A stretch of DNA of 64,000 bases from Clarkia xantiana subsp. parviflora (lineage: Eukaryota; Streptophyta; Magnoliopsida; Myrtales; Onagraceae), in assembly GCA_036873135.1 (NCBI GenBank), contig JAPTYO010000053.1, positions 62,001-126,000 on the forward strand, in the 5' to 3' direction. The notes below the pieces were generated by a model. That model was not told where the DNA came from and did not search any database. It worked only from the letters and a program-made list of their open reading frames with translations. The translations under genes and the position numbers were made by a program. Positions 46,950 through 60,236 of the stretch are shown here, piece after piece. The number at the start of each line of letters is the position of its first letter. Within the stretch, counting starts at the first letter, position 1.

Positions 46950-49900
46950 TCAGTTGAAGAAATAAGGCGAGCTCAATACGTCTTTCAGATCAAAATCTCC
47001 ACGTTCGGGCAAGGGAGGGAAGCTCAGGTAAGGAAACGATTTCTCAAAGCTCTCAAGCAACTATTCAGAAGAATAAGTCAAAAGGTTAGATTTACAGTGC
47101 ATCAGTAATAATGATTAACACAGAGTGAGTGTGAGTGTAAATAGCATACATTTTCAAGGATGGGAGTTTCATAGAGCTCCACAAATTTCTCCCTCAGTAT
47201 TCGGTTCATCTCATCCACATCACATGCGTGTGTCCAATACGAATCATGGACCCCTGCAATTTTGTAATCCAAAATACAGGTTTCAGTTTGTTAAAGCCAA
47301 AATCTTATACGCCGAAGATAAACAAACCTGCAAAGCTCAAGCCTGCCTTTCTGCAAGCTACTGCAGTCATCATCATATGAGATCCGTCAAGGGAGTGAAC
47401 AAAGTTTGGTGGAAAAGCCGTTCTCTGTCTGTTTACCATGATCTGTTGGACGGTCCATAACCAAATATAATGAGTTGCAAACCCGAAAATACTATAAAGG
47501 TACCTTTTAAAATTAGCAGAAGTAACATGTACAAGTCTATCTTTTAAGACAAGGTGCATCCATCTAAATAGTAGTACAATCCAGATCAATTGAGTTGGAG
47601 AAAGTAAATTTTCATTCTTGATTTGATTTTCAGATGTCCAACTAGTCGCTACCCATTTACACTCACCCACCAAGAATTTCTCCTCAACCCAAGGCCAATT
47701 TTTATTTTTTGGACTTGGGTGCCTAACCATGTATCTAAAACATAAGGTAAGGAAAAATACATGAACAAAAAGAACTACAAATTGAGAATACGAGGACCAT
47801 ACCTTTTCTGTTTCCCGTTGTAACGTCAAAATCTGAAGAGAGGTTTTAACCTACAAAATTAGATAAAGAGACTGAGCTTAATAATACAAAATAAAAATAT
47901 AAACCTCAGATTTGTGAAGAAGAACTATATAAATGTAGAGTTTATACATATGCTAAACACTCACAATATGCCTTCCTAATTTACGGTAAGGCTGTACAAC
48001 TGGAAGTCCAAGCGGAGTCGTCCATCTCACTGGTTCATTTTCCATTGAAATGATCTTCACAGTAATGCATCATGTCAGAAATCATAAAAGAAAAAGGGAA
48101 AAAAAAACTGCAAAAGGAAAACTCTAAATGTTCAGATTTTTCTTAAGGTTACCTTAGCACATTCACTAAGCCACCCCATGATACCCCGTGCAGCCACAAA
48201 CATCTCACCGAGGGCAGTTAAAGTGACCTGCAAAATATATAGCCAAATCATGAAAAATTACTAGTGCGGCCGACTCCAAGAAAAAAAACAATGGTGTTCA
48301 AAAACATGGATGATGTTCACAAATCTACCTTTGCAGCATAGCAAGAGGCGCCAAAAATTTCAGTGTCCTCCATTTCAGCACCTCGTTCCTTCAACCTCTT
48401 CTTGATCTGCTCTCGAGCACCAATGTACGTGACACCATAGACTGATGTCATCACCGTCTGCTTCACTAATTTCCTATCAACCTCACTGAGTAACCTCTTT
48501 GCATGCACCGCATCTTGAAATTCTTCAGGATCTCTTTGAGCATCAGTTTGCATTATTTCTAATACCCTGAATGACAGGAAAATAACATTATTGGGAAGTT
48601 AAGACAGCTTATTCTTAATGTGGGTAGTGAACAAAGTTGCTCAAACGAATCAAACCCCAACACTTTTGGCCACAAAGAAAAAAACTAACCCTGTTTCTCA
48701 TTTCTATATTCTATCGTTGCTTGGGAGGCAATAAATTGCTAAAAAAAATCTAGCTTTTACTTGAATGCCACTGCTGCATATAAAGTCTCACCTAGATGCT
48801 ATTCCCGAGTAAACATCTGCAGGCTTCTCTCCTGCAACCAAATTAACTGCAGCTGCACCCATCTAAACAAACAACTGCAAGTTATTACAGATAAAAGCTT
48901 ATAAAAGTGAGAACTTTTTAGTTTTGGCTGATATGAAAAGGAGAGATGGCATGAGATAAAATTGGTTTAACCTAAAAGTCAAAACTTTGCAATAGTCGTA
49001 ACTAAAAGGGAAGTTTCCTTCTCTTTCCTTATTAGAATTTTTTAATGTGTCATCTTTATGCAAATTAACCACATGAGTGGCATGCAAATTCCTAACACAA
49101 AAACAAAGATTTATTACCTTATCTCTTCCTAGGGCAGCATAGTGTTGTAAACCATTGCATGAACCATCCTACAACAATAATAAATGAGAAATTATTGCCA
49201 TAATGGTGCACAAGATACAAAGAAAAGCATGGGGAGAACTTAAACAATTATCGAATCATCTACATAAGATTATTAACTGTAGTCTATATCGCCTAAACCC
49301 CAAGCACTAAAAAAAGAGCCAATGTAGAACTTTAACAATAGCTTGATGAATAAGTACCTGATGTACAGGGATATGAGATATGAAGGTCTCAGGGGAAGAG
49401 CTTCTTAAAGCTTCAGTCAGTTGAATACACACAGCCAAGCATTGAAACGGATCTTCAGCATTTAACCACCACATATTTCCTTCCAGTGGTTGGTCTGCAG
49501 AGTCAAATATATCATCCAAGTGATCTTCAGTAAATGCTAACCGTCCGTCAAGAGACAGCTTATCCACCCCACCCGCGTAAAGATTTGCCAAATGTATCTT
49601 CAACCACCGTAAACCTGAGGATCCGAGTGGACGACCATCAGCAAATTCCAATATGCCTCTACATACATCTGAACCGAGATGATTCAAGTAAGGATGCATA
49701 GGATATGCACGGCCTCTAAAGTCGAGGTTGTGTGGGTAGTAAAAAGCGTCTTCATCTTTCATTTTTCTGGCCACCTGCAGTATACAGAAAAGGACAAAAA
49801 TAAATCATACAACGGACATGATGTACGCACTGCATGATTGTATCAAACAAATGGATATTCTTTCTTACAGCGAGTTTTAACTCTATATCACACCGCTGTG

Positions 49901-52900
49901 AATGCCTCTCTCTGTTTTCTTTTTTGACAGATTTGACTTTCCACTTCCATTTCTTAATAATTTCTTCATCCTCTGTGTCTGGCTTCTCTGGCAAAGGAAT
50001 CTGAAAGATAGTAAATTAAAAACTTTCGCCAGTCTTCCAAGTGGGAAGTTATCTTTTTTTTTTTTAACGATAAGAGCACAAAAAGATGAGCCACTTACAT
50101 CACTACGATCCACTAGATCTGCAATACGGCCACCGCTAGCCCATATTCTATCCACTATACCAAGCATCCTCTTATTTATCCTCCACTTGGTCTTTCCAAG
50201 CGTATCTAAAGCCTGGTCATTGTTGACAGAACTAATTTCAGCAACTCCCACGGAAACATATGAAACTGAAAAGACGACAAAGAGATCAAACATTAGTTTC
50301 AAACCTCGAACACTGTCTGTAGTTGCTTCACAGGTGTCCGCTTGATTGCTTCTCGCTGTTGTTTAACACCATGTGTACGCATCACCGTAGAATGTAAATA
50401 CAAGTATGCTCCTTTATCAAACCTGAGAAAAAGATATAATTTAATAAAGCTTGCCCTTACCCAAATCTGGATGCTTGTCAGATGCAGATAGCTTTACAGT
50501 TCGATTCACTTCATTCATGAGCTAACTTCGGCTTAAATATACTGAATAAAGTAGAACAAGAAAAAAATGCCTGATATCAAGTATGCCAAAAAAGAAATTG
50601 AAAAAAAAAAACACGCAAGTACATAGGATATATAACTGTTTGGATATTTTTTGTCCAAAAACGCCTGCCATCATGGAAATTTTGAATTTTCCCTCAAGAA
50701 ACTAAATTTATATATAGCCAAAATACTTTAGAAGAGATTACAGTATAAAATAAAGCATAGATTGTAGAAACATACCCAGTCCATTTGATTGGGGGCACTA
50801 GCATTGGCATATAGGGAACCACCATGTGTCTTGCCTGTCCAAAAATAAACACAAAATCCACAACATTACCATTACGAAAATAGTTAGGATATCAGCATAA
50901 GTAGGACATTTTGCTCAACTGTGATCTTTGCCCTTCTCTTGCAAAATAATAGCATTCTTTTACACCTTTGGTTAGGCACTAAAAAATCTAAATAAGGTAA
51001 CGAAAAGAAAAAAAAATCCACTCACCGTTTTATCTAAGCCTTTGAGAACTAACGGATCGCACTGAATTAGGCCATATCTTCTACCACTACCCCTGTTTGA
51101 AAGGAAGTCCAAAAGAAAGGCTTGAGACTGCATTGGAAGTTCTAATACTTTACGAACAAAGCGCTAAGTTAAGGAAGTTAACCCTCACTTGACAGATTTA
51201 CTAACTGTTCTGAATGTGTGCGCAAATGCAGGGCGAATATCAGGTGGATCTTGATCTGACTGATTAGCTGGAGGCTGTATATGAGCTGTTTCGATCAAGA
51301 AGTCAATTAGACGGCTTCCTACCTGGATAGAAGGATGGGAAACACCCTTTTAACATTTCGCAATCCATATTTAAATATACATATTGAAAAAAGTAGGTAT
51401 TGCAAGAAAGACTTCACACCTTGGCTCTGATTTCCTGGCCCCAAGGTCTGGTATTATCCTGACCCCTCACTATTCGATTTACCGCAGGCAACTTTTGCTT
51501 CTTTATCAAACTATTTACTATTTTCCGCAATTTCTCTTGTTCTAAAGACACACCAGCAGAATCTTCGGTATCTTCTTTGTCTTTAGATTTCTTTCTCTTC
51601 TTTTTTTTTTCCATGAATCTGTGTATTCTGACCTGATGGATTGGTGATGAACAACTAATCAAGCCTAGATCTATGAGTGCAACATATTCAACCTGAATTA
51701 GGATAGCTATTTGAAATGAAATGAGAAAAAAACCAGAATACTCTTGTGTGGGACACCTTGAATCTCAGTTTTTGTTAGACATGACGGGAACAAGGACTTT
51801 AGGTCCTAATTTTCAGGCTCCAAAGATACATTATCATTGCAAAATCTTCAATGAACACAAATAAGAATGAAAAACCTCAGAAAATATCCAAATGTATATA
51901 GAAAGTATTGATAATATTTTTCACATTAGATCATTAACAACCTCTACACTTTAATTTTTTAGAATTGGAATTTGAAATTTCAAAAACAAAATTACTTTGC
52001 TAGACATACAAGACAATCTGAAGCATTCAACATTTGTGGGCAACTAATGGCTTCAGTAGCATCACGAGATCATCCAAATCTTCAAACAATATCTATCAAT
52101 GTTCCTATCCCAACTTCAAGGTATCAATATTCTAATGGATGGATATGAGAGATATAGTAATAACACACAGCATTTTTCTAAGCGTTTTCAAATAGTAAGA
52201 TATTCAAACTTGAAAAGTTCAAAAAAGATTACTATCTAGTCTTGAAATCAATCCTACAAAGCACAATGCACAAAACTGAACCAAGATATCATGGCCAATA
52301 ACTGAATCAATTCAGGAGGTTGCAACAATAACCAGGAAACTACTTACCTCCTGCTCAATGGCCTCACCAATAGAGCAAGCAGCCTGAACAACCCTAGCTA
52401 CCCCATGTTCTCCACCTGTCATTAGCAAAGCCATCAATTTATGCATTGTGATCACTGCCATCTTATCTGCAGGCAGCTGATCAAAGTACGGTGAGTAGGA
52501 ATCCCGGTTTTTCCCTGCGCTGCACAACACTTGTTCATTCTCAATAGCATTGCACAAAGGCTCGAACCACCCCAGAAACAAAGACTTCATGTATGGCAAA
52601 TTTGGAGCTAATTTGTGCTCACACATATCAGCCAACAATTCCTTATAATCTTTTGCCGCCGATTCCCAGGCTTCGGACTCGGCTTTCACTTGCCTTTTCC
52701 TCAACTTCTGGTACTTCCCTTGCGCAACTCCACGCTCCTTATCTCTTTTTTTCCGAAGAACATACTCCCTCTCTTTCCTCTCTGCTTTCCTCACCTCGTC
52801 CACCAACTCCTGGACCTCTTCTGCAGCAGACGAATCATATTCGGATTCGGTCGAAGAAACCACAGCCTCAGCCACACTTGCGTACCCTTTGGGACAAAAT

Positions 52901-53259
52901 CCAGCTACCCCAACACGAAAGCTCGACCGACCCATAAAATCCTCATGGGTCAATATTTCCCCGTTACAGCAGCTACCCACCTCGTAAATGTTGGAACTTT
53001 GGCAAGAATCAAACGGATTTGACACCCTAACCTTGAACTTCTCATAGGCGGACGATGATGCTGATTCCTGCGGGAGGCCTAAGAAACTGTGGGACCGGAC
53101 TCTAAGGAAGGACGTCCTTGAAACAGCACGGCGCGCCGCGTTTCTCCACATAACGGTGGAAACTCTGCTCTGGGTAGTGAAACTCTTGTCAAGTGAAACG
53201 ATCCTTTGGGGTCTGGTGCAGAGGTCTGAATTCACATACAGGGTTTTAGAGAGGGACAT
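46950..53259 (-). CDS. RPOTmp: Phage-type organellar RNA polymerase, RPOTmp-like
   Basis: Eighteen exons, in transcript order: 53259..52348, 51632..51420, 51322..51189, 51092..51026, 50834..50776, 50422..50305, 50212..50099, 50000..49869, 49774..49358, 49168..49118, 48862..48792, 48566..48329, 48227..48153, 48054..47965, 47850..47803, 47442..47328, 47253..47150, 47060..46950. They give 1022 residues. The T7-type catalytic set is complete: [10 protein letters not shown] (motif A Asp, ~723), [14 protein letters not shown] (Lys ~798, Tyr ~806) and HDSYWTH (Asp ~955). The C-terminus ends [22 protein letters not shown] and the acidic linker [15 protein letters not shown] match RPOTmp better than RPOTm. 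RPOTmp transcribes mitochondrial and plastid genes. Two in-frame ATGs, at 53259 and 53151 ([11 protein letters not shown]), fit dual targeting. Confidence 0.95.
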
Positions 53260-54291
53260 GAAATAGGTAATTCAGGTGAAAGGAATCAAGAACATGAATG
53301 GATGGGGTAATGAGAAGAGGAGTGGAGTTCATAGATAATGGTGGAGAAGAAGAAGGTGGGAAGTGGCCGCCTTAGGCTTAAACCCTCCCTGAACCTTGTT
53401 TTGTCTGTGTCTTCCGCTTCTGTAGGAAACTGAATTTGGGCATATTTGCAACTTTGAAATTCTTTGTTGGTTAAAACGCTAATAGAGGGTTTTTATCGCC
53501 CAATTGCAGAAAAGCCCATTTTGCTATAATTATGAGGCTTGAATATGGGGAAATGTTTGGGCCAATATTTGGGGGTCACTATTCTTTTAGACTTTTTTTT
53601 TTTTTTTTTTGTCAAATGGGCATGAGCCTCCTATAAAAGGCCAGCACTACTGCATGCATGTGGTTTGAAAACAAAAAAAAGTATCAAAATTGGGTTAATC
53701 CCAACTGAACTAGACGGACCTAGCTATAGGCTAGGTACGATTTTGGGTCGGGTCGCCGGACTCAGCTGACCCTAATTCAGATCAGATTTATCATAGACTA
53801 CGTCCGATTAGGTTAATTAGAGTTAATTGATTTAATTTGGTTCGATTTTAAAATTTTAAAACTAAATTCTAAAGAATAAAAGTTAGGGACGTATTTGAGG
53901 AACTAAATTAAAAAGTTTACGGTCGGTCATGTGACTTGCACATGTCATTTAACGACAAACTAACAGATGTACAAAAAATAACATTTTTTAAACGTTTGGT
54001 AAAGTATACGAAAACAAATATTTTGTATCAAAAGGCGCATTATATCAAACTTATTGTATGAAAAATACATTAACCTTATAATAAATGAACAAAAGTACCT
54101 TTCTTATATACATCCATATAGAGTGTTTTTATACATTTCATTATTTTCGTATTAGTTCTTCTTGAAGTAGCATACTTTCTTTCTTGAAAAGATATGAATG
54201 GACTAGTAGTAGTGACTAGACCTATCTCGCTACGTAACATTCTTCTTGAAATAGCATACTAAACAACAACACATGCCAATAAGAACTATCT
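53260..54291. other. Intergenic between RPOTmp and LNG-like genes
   Basis: RPOTmp promoter region, a T-rich tract near 53591..53610 and AT-rich DNA with the LNG-like 3' flank. Nothing else recognised. Confidence 0.55.
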
Positions 54292-57200
54292 TTAGAACAA
54301 CTGCCTTCTATAGCCTGAACCACGGGCTCGAACCTCGGTGTTCACCACCTCGCTAATCAAGTCCCTAAAGATCATCCGCTCGATATCGACCGCTACTCCC
54401 GAAACGTCACATGAACCGTCGGTCCAACCCACCGAATCACGATTCAAATCCTTCTCTACCATACCCCTGAAGCAATCTTCATCTTCCTCGTCGAGTTTAC
54501 ATGGCAACTCATCTATTTCCTTGCACAATCCCTTCAAAAGTTGCTGCTTCGATGAGACCCGATCGTATGATTCGAATTTACGCCCCAATATTTCGGTAAC
54601 AACATCGAGCATGAGCCTCCTTTGGACTAATTCCTTACCTTTAGGAGGATTGTTTGTTTCTTCGAGCGCAAGTAACGTGTTTTGGGTCGTTAGATTGCCT
54701 GGTTGTTGGTGTTGAAGGATCAATGCGGCTGAATCGAGATTCCTAAACAAATCCGAGCCGAAGAGAATCTCCGAAATGTATCTTTGGGGTAATTCGTTAC
54801 CTTTTGGAGGATCGTTGCTCTTTGTTTCTTCGAACGCAAGGAACGTATTAGCTTCAAAGGCATTTGAGATCATTTTCACGGGAGATGGCGATTCATCCTC
54901 GTAAATTCTCGGATCAAGAACAGACACCGGACTCAGTTGTTCCACCGTGGAACTAAGCCGTTTCCTGACCGAACCATCTTCTCTAACCAATTCCATTTTC
55001 TGCAGTAAACAACAGAACACAGAATTAATAACAGCTCATAATCAAATATTCAAGAGTTAACTTGACTTGCAAGCTATGTAAGAAAAGTAACTTACTTTCG
55101 GCCGATATTCGCTAGTAACTTCCATCTCTTCCTGAGAAGAACTCATGCTGATTCCTCCATCAGATTGCAATGAAACTCCATTGTTTTGCTCGCTTAACTC
55201 TCGTGAATCGCCACTGAGCTCACTACCTTGGTCACACTGGCTTCTTGATTTCTTTGACGATGCTGAAATCTTTGTTTGTCTCCCAGTTGAATTCTTACTT
55301 CGTGGAGAATCAGACAAGTTTGGTTTTTTCTTCTGCAACCTCGGAGAAGCTGCCTTTCTGGGACTATGTTGGTTCTTCGTCTTCTCCGCAACACCTCTTC
55401 GTTTCTCTTCGAGAAACTTCTTCCCTCCGGTTTTCTTGTCACCCAAGTCAATTTTCCTAAGACCCGGTACCGGAACGACAATGGATACGGAAACCTTTGC
55501 AGTTTCTGTTTTCTTGGTTGCTTTTTGGGTTCTGGTGTTCTTCGGAGAACATGTCTTCTTGATTGTTGGGGAACACGGGGTAGAACATGTTTCTGTCTCG
55601 GTTCCGGTTCCGGTTCCTCTCTTCGAGTTATGCATTGATTGAAGTATATGTTTAAGAGCCCTGAGGTCCTTTCCCGATTTTCCAAACTCGAGCTGCGCCA
55701 ATCTCTTCTCCATTTGCCCATAAACGTTGCCTTCGGACGCAAGGCACCGAGTTTCTTCTAGTTCTTGCCTCTTCCACGGCGCCGATTCCACCGGAACAAT
55801 CCTCGAGTTCCTAGAAATAGGTTTAGGATCGGAGATTTGAAACGAACCGACCTTTTCCGGTTCTTCAAGATCTTCCAACCCCATTAATTTTGCAACAAGA
55901 CTAGATTGCCTTCTATGGCTCCCGACCGGTTCTTGATTCGTATTGGAGGGAACTACCCGGTCGAGAGGAGGGCAGTTAGGTCTTTTGCTGTCCAACGAGT
56001 ACCTCGGTAGCTCCTTAATCTGCATGGCGGGTCTCGACTCCCTCCCATCGTAAGAGTAACGGGGAGATTCCTTGTGAAGCAAGGAACTAGACCGGTCTAT
56101 TCCCGATTCAGTGTTCTTGAGTTTGTGAAATGTCGGAAGTGCCCCTAACGATTCACGAAGGCCCGAGAATCTTTTAGGGTCATTGGTGGCCTTGGGAGAT
56201 GGAAGTGAAGGCCTCGGGGAGTCTACGTATGTGAGGGACCCCCTCGATTCCGATGCAGCCTTGACCGTGATTCCTCGTACGTCTCGGTGAAGGATCGAAT
56301 CCCTTACGAGCTTTGAGATATCGGAAGTAGCTTGTTGGGTCGGGCACGGTGTTTCGGAGCTTTGGTGAGTTACTTTGGTGTCTGAGATTAAACTTGAGGA
56401 ATTGCACGAAGAAGCGACCGAGCTTCTCGGTGAATCGGTCGACTGCTGTTGTTTGTCGATCACCGCGGGTTTCGAGTTCTTCATCTGCATTTGTGAAATT
56501 CAATTGTTAATTCTGGTATTCCAATTTTAATTTGTTATAAGAGCATTAGAGATTATTGGAATAATAATATGTAGTTGATTGATTCTTAGATATATACCAT
56601 AGAAATATGTGATGCTTCATTAGACTGTGGTGTATCAATGCTGCCTGTATGACCTGCTTTAAATATCACAACGTTAGATTTTGTTATTGTCACATATTTA
56701 AGGGGAACGAACACACGGACTGTTCTAAAACATTACAAACTCTCACGTGAAACTTTAATTAAATTTGAGGTTTAAACTCGACGTTGCAGATATTTAAACA
56801 TGCGCTCTGTACCATACGAAATTTCCAAATTGACAACTTTAGTGACTGTCCTAAAATCTAAAATCTGAAGATGATATGTGAAGTTACGATTATATTCTTA
56901 ATACTTCAACATGTTTGAGAGTTTTGGGCTCTCAAATATGGCTTATTGTTGACAAATGATTTGAATATAGATTTGGTCTATGTCGAATTTGATGTAAAAG
57001 AAGTAATTAACTTGATTTTAGAAGAGTCGAATGAGGATAGACCTCTAATATCTTTAAATTTGGATGGACGAAGCTCCTTAAATTATTTAAAAGATGTAAG
57101 TTTAGACACATTTTTTTTCAAAAAGTTAACAAATTAGTTGGCGAGTACGCCAAAGAAACCTGAAAAAGATGGATAGTTCATTTGCTAGGCCCCATATTTT

Positions 57201-57574
57201 GTATCTCTCTTCTCATATTGTTTGATTGACAAGGGAAAATCGAAGCTCATGTGATTGTAGACGATATCAGCGGTTATTTTTCTTTTAATTTTTAAAAAAA
57301 AAACATGCCAAATTTGTACTATGTACATTATGATAAATCTATCTTGATTGATGATGACTTTGTTTATAGACCCATATCACATATATTCATATCTAACAAA
57401 GCAAGCCATATATATGAATATGAATGTGAATTGAAGTATATATAATAAAACATTACCTGGAGGAATGTGCCTCCTGCCTTGAAGGAAACGGTGGCGATCG
57501 AAGAGGTGGAAGACGGCGTTCATGCAACCCATTTGCCTTTGCTCTGCACAATCCTCCGATGACGAAGACGACAT
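54292..57574 (-). CDS. LNG: LONGIFOLIA/TRM-family protein
   Basis: Four exons (57574..57457, 56653..56598, 56484..55096, 54999..54292) encode 756 residues, somewhat shorter than Arabidopsis LNG1/2 as I recall them. TRM (TON1-recruiting motif) proteins bind cortical microtubules; LONGIFOLIA members promote longitudinal cell elongation. The N-terminus has the family's cysteine motif in MGCMNAVFHLFDRH. A VAKLMGLEDLEEPEKV motif (DUF3741-like) lies near residue 260. Long basic, Ser/Pro-rich disordered stretches with many SPR/SPRK repeats follow. A C-terminal DUF4378-like domain includes VTEILGRKFESYD and MIFRDLISEVVNTEVR. Exon 3 carries about 60% of the protein. The start MSSSSSEDC is the first ATG in exon 1. 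Confidence 0.9.
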
Positions 57575-57896
57575 CGTTTTTGCTTAGCTAGCTAGCTAAT
57601 GAAAAGCTTCTTCAATATCTTTCATCTTAGTTGTAGAAGAAAGAAGAATAAGAATAGTAGTGCAGCAGATTAGTGAAGAAGAGAGGTGTGTGTGTGTGGT
57701 TTTCTTATATATATATATCTATGAAACAAAGTCAGTAACAACTAACAATATATATATATAGTTGATTTCTCTTTTTGGTTTGGTTCTTCTCTCTATAGCT
57801 AGCTAGAAAGGTAAGGCTGCAACTGCAGTACACATCACTTTTCTTTTTAGAAGAAGAATGAAGAAAAGAAAGAATGTGGCAGAGTACTGCATTTTA

Positions 57897-57909
57897 TTTT
57901 ATTTTATTT

Positions 57910-57965
<56 letters not shown>
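57897..57965. repeat. (ATTTT)n then (AT)n microsatellite
   Basis: Four ATTTT-like units followed by about 26 uninterrupted AT dinucleotides, 200-400 bp upstream of the LNG-like start codon. Confidence 0.95.
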
Positions 57966-57967
<2 letters not shown>

Positions 57968-60224
57968 TGTCTTGTCACTTTGCAATTTAACATTTTATTT
58001 TTAATTAAATATTTTGAATTTAATTATATCCAAATTTCGAAAATGAAAAAAATATTAAAGGTTACTACTATATCTTATAAAGATATGATGCAAAAAATAA
58101 TTATTTAAATGTAGAGTAAATATATTACAAGCGCTACTTTTATAAAGAAACCTAGAACATCTGTAGGGAAAATAAATAAATCCTTAAGTTTTATGTGAGG
58201 ATTGCAAGCATTTTATTGAAAGTTTAGGACATAGTATTTTGTAAAGTCTGTGCAATTAAGATATTTTTTTTATCACAATTTTTAAATAATTTTTCTATTA
58301 AAATATACACATTCATATTCAAGCTTCCAGAATAATTGGTTAAATTAAAATTAGTATAATATATTCAGGGTCAAAGGAAGAGGGTTCACTCCAGAATTAA
58401 ACATCATTGCTCAAGATAGAGGATTCACAAGTACTTTACTTGTAACCTGCTCTATTGACCTTACATTTATTTAAAAAAATATTGTAACAATTATATTTAT
58501 AATATTTTTGAGGTGACACCATATTTTATACTCTTGCCTATAATATCATCTAATATACTCTTTTGCTATTTTGCAAATGAAATGATAAAGTTGTGGATAT
58601 AAAAAATATTTATAATCAACAATTTATTTATTATAAATTAATATCAATACAAGTAGAAATTATTATAAATATAAAGCAGAGTGTTTTATTCTTGCATGTA
58701 AAGACAGAAAAAAAACATGAGGGTCAGATATATTGGTGTATCCACTTTCTTGTGGGCAAAATAATGTGAAGGTGGTGGGTCAATAAAAGGCTGAACTCTA
58801 AAACATAACCATGTGGAGTTTGTCAGCCCCAGTGGATGAATGAATGAATGAAGAATAACAACACAAGATCAAAGAAAAATAAGAATTAATCCACTGTCTA
58901 ATTATTTGTTTTTTCCCCCTTTCATTTAATAATTAATAAAAATCAACAATTTAAAATAAATCAATAACTTAATAATTTAATCAGTAAAAATTAAAATAAT
59001 AAAAAATAATTATTATTTTCTATTTGAGATGATAAAAGAAAATGTTCAATATTAATTTCTATCCATTCGACCAATGATTTTCCAGACAACTCTTTCTGTC
59101 TTCTGCAGTCTCTTCCAATGCAATGCATAATATTCATCCTCATTTCTTGTCATTTCATTGTGGGTCCTCAACAAATGTGGAATTTTCAAAGAAATGACTA
59201 CCATTTTGAAATGACTAGCATTTTATACATATATATAAAAAAGGTGATAATGCATTCTGTGTAACAATTAGAATTATTATTTTTATTTTTGTTATATCTC
59301 ATATTCAAATTTTTGGTTTACATTCGTTTTTGTTTTTAATGTTGTATAATTTCAATAATCAGAATTGTTGGCATTTAATTATTAATAATAATTAATAATT
59401 AATGGTATCTCCGATATCCGATTTTATAGAAATTCGAGACGGACTAAGTGTCTTAAAACCTTAATACATGATTTAATCTTTATATTTCACATATTTTACT
59501 ACATTAGTTGTGTTGATGTATGACTACTACTATGAGTAAGTTAAACATCATCACATATATAGATTAGGTAGGTTCATCACTTTCCTTGAGAAGGAAGAAA
59601 ATGAGCTAGTGCCTGCCTGCATAATGTTGAGCAAAAAATGAGCAAGCATCAATTAAATGCATAGATGAATATAGAATAGAAGAAATTAGGGTGGTGAAGC
59701 TGAAGTGTATTGATTGTAGATAATAACAAGCATGAAATGTGGATGGTGATTTATCATAGTAGCTGTCTCATCCATGTTGTGATATATATTATTATTATGA
59801 TAATGATAAATAAATGTGATGTACTCACCATCATCTTGTCTCTTCAACACCTCTCTCCACCATTATCATTTGTTCATTAAAAAAAATTGATACAACATTA
59901 ATCTATCTTTCTCAAAAGCTTAAATTTATATGTAAAGAAAGCTTAAATTTATAATTAAAGAGATTTATTTGTGAGGGACATATAACTTTATTTGTAAATA
60001 ATTTGTAAAAATCATTTATAAATACAATATTGAATTTATTTATTTATTTATTTAGGAAATGACTCCTAACGTAAAGTTGGAATAAAAACTTTCTTGAAAA
60101 TCTCTTACAAAATGTTGAGTTTCGTAAAAAAATTCCCTCAAAACATAATAATAAATTCCTAGAAAATGCATATAATTTACGAGGGATCTGATTCCCTTAA
60201 AAAATGCCGTCACAAATTACCAAA

Positions 60225-60236
60225 TTTCTTGTAGTG
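60225..60236. mobile_element. CACTA-type terminal motif (3' end)
   Basis: TTTCTTGTAGTG is the inverse of the CACTACAAGAAA terminus of plant En/Spm elements. The preceding ~250 bp have short subterminal-like repeats around CCCTCAAAA and TTACGAGGGA. No matching 5' terminus was found. The same motif occurs at 34246..34257. Confidence 0.5.

Noticed and set aside
54338..55642. Several plus-strand frames over the LNG-like exons
   Set aside because: All are antisense to well-supported exons and are low-complexity Ser/Phe/Leu-rich products of the opposite strand.
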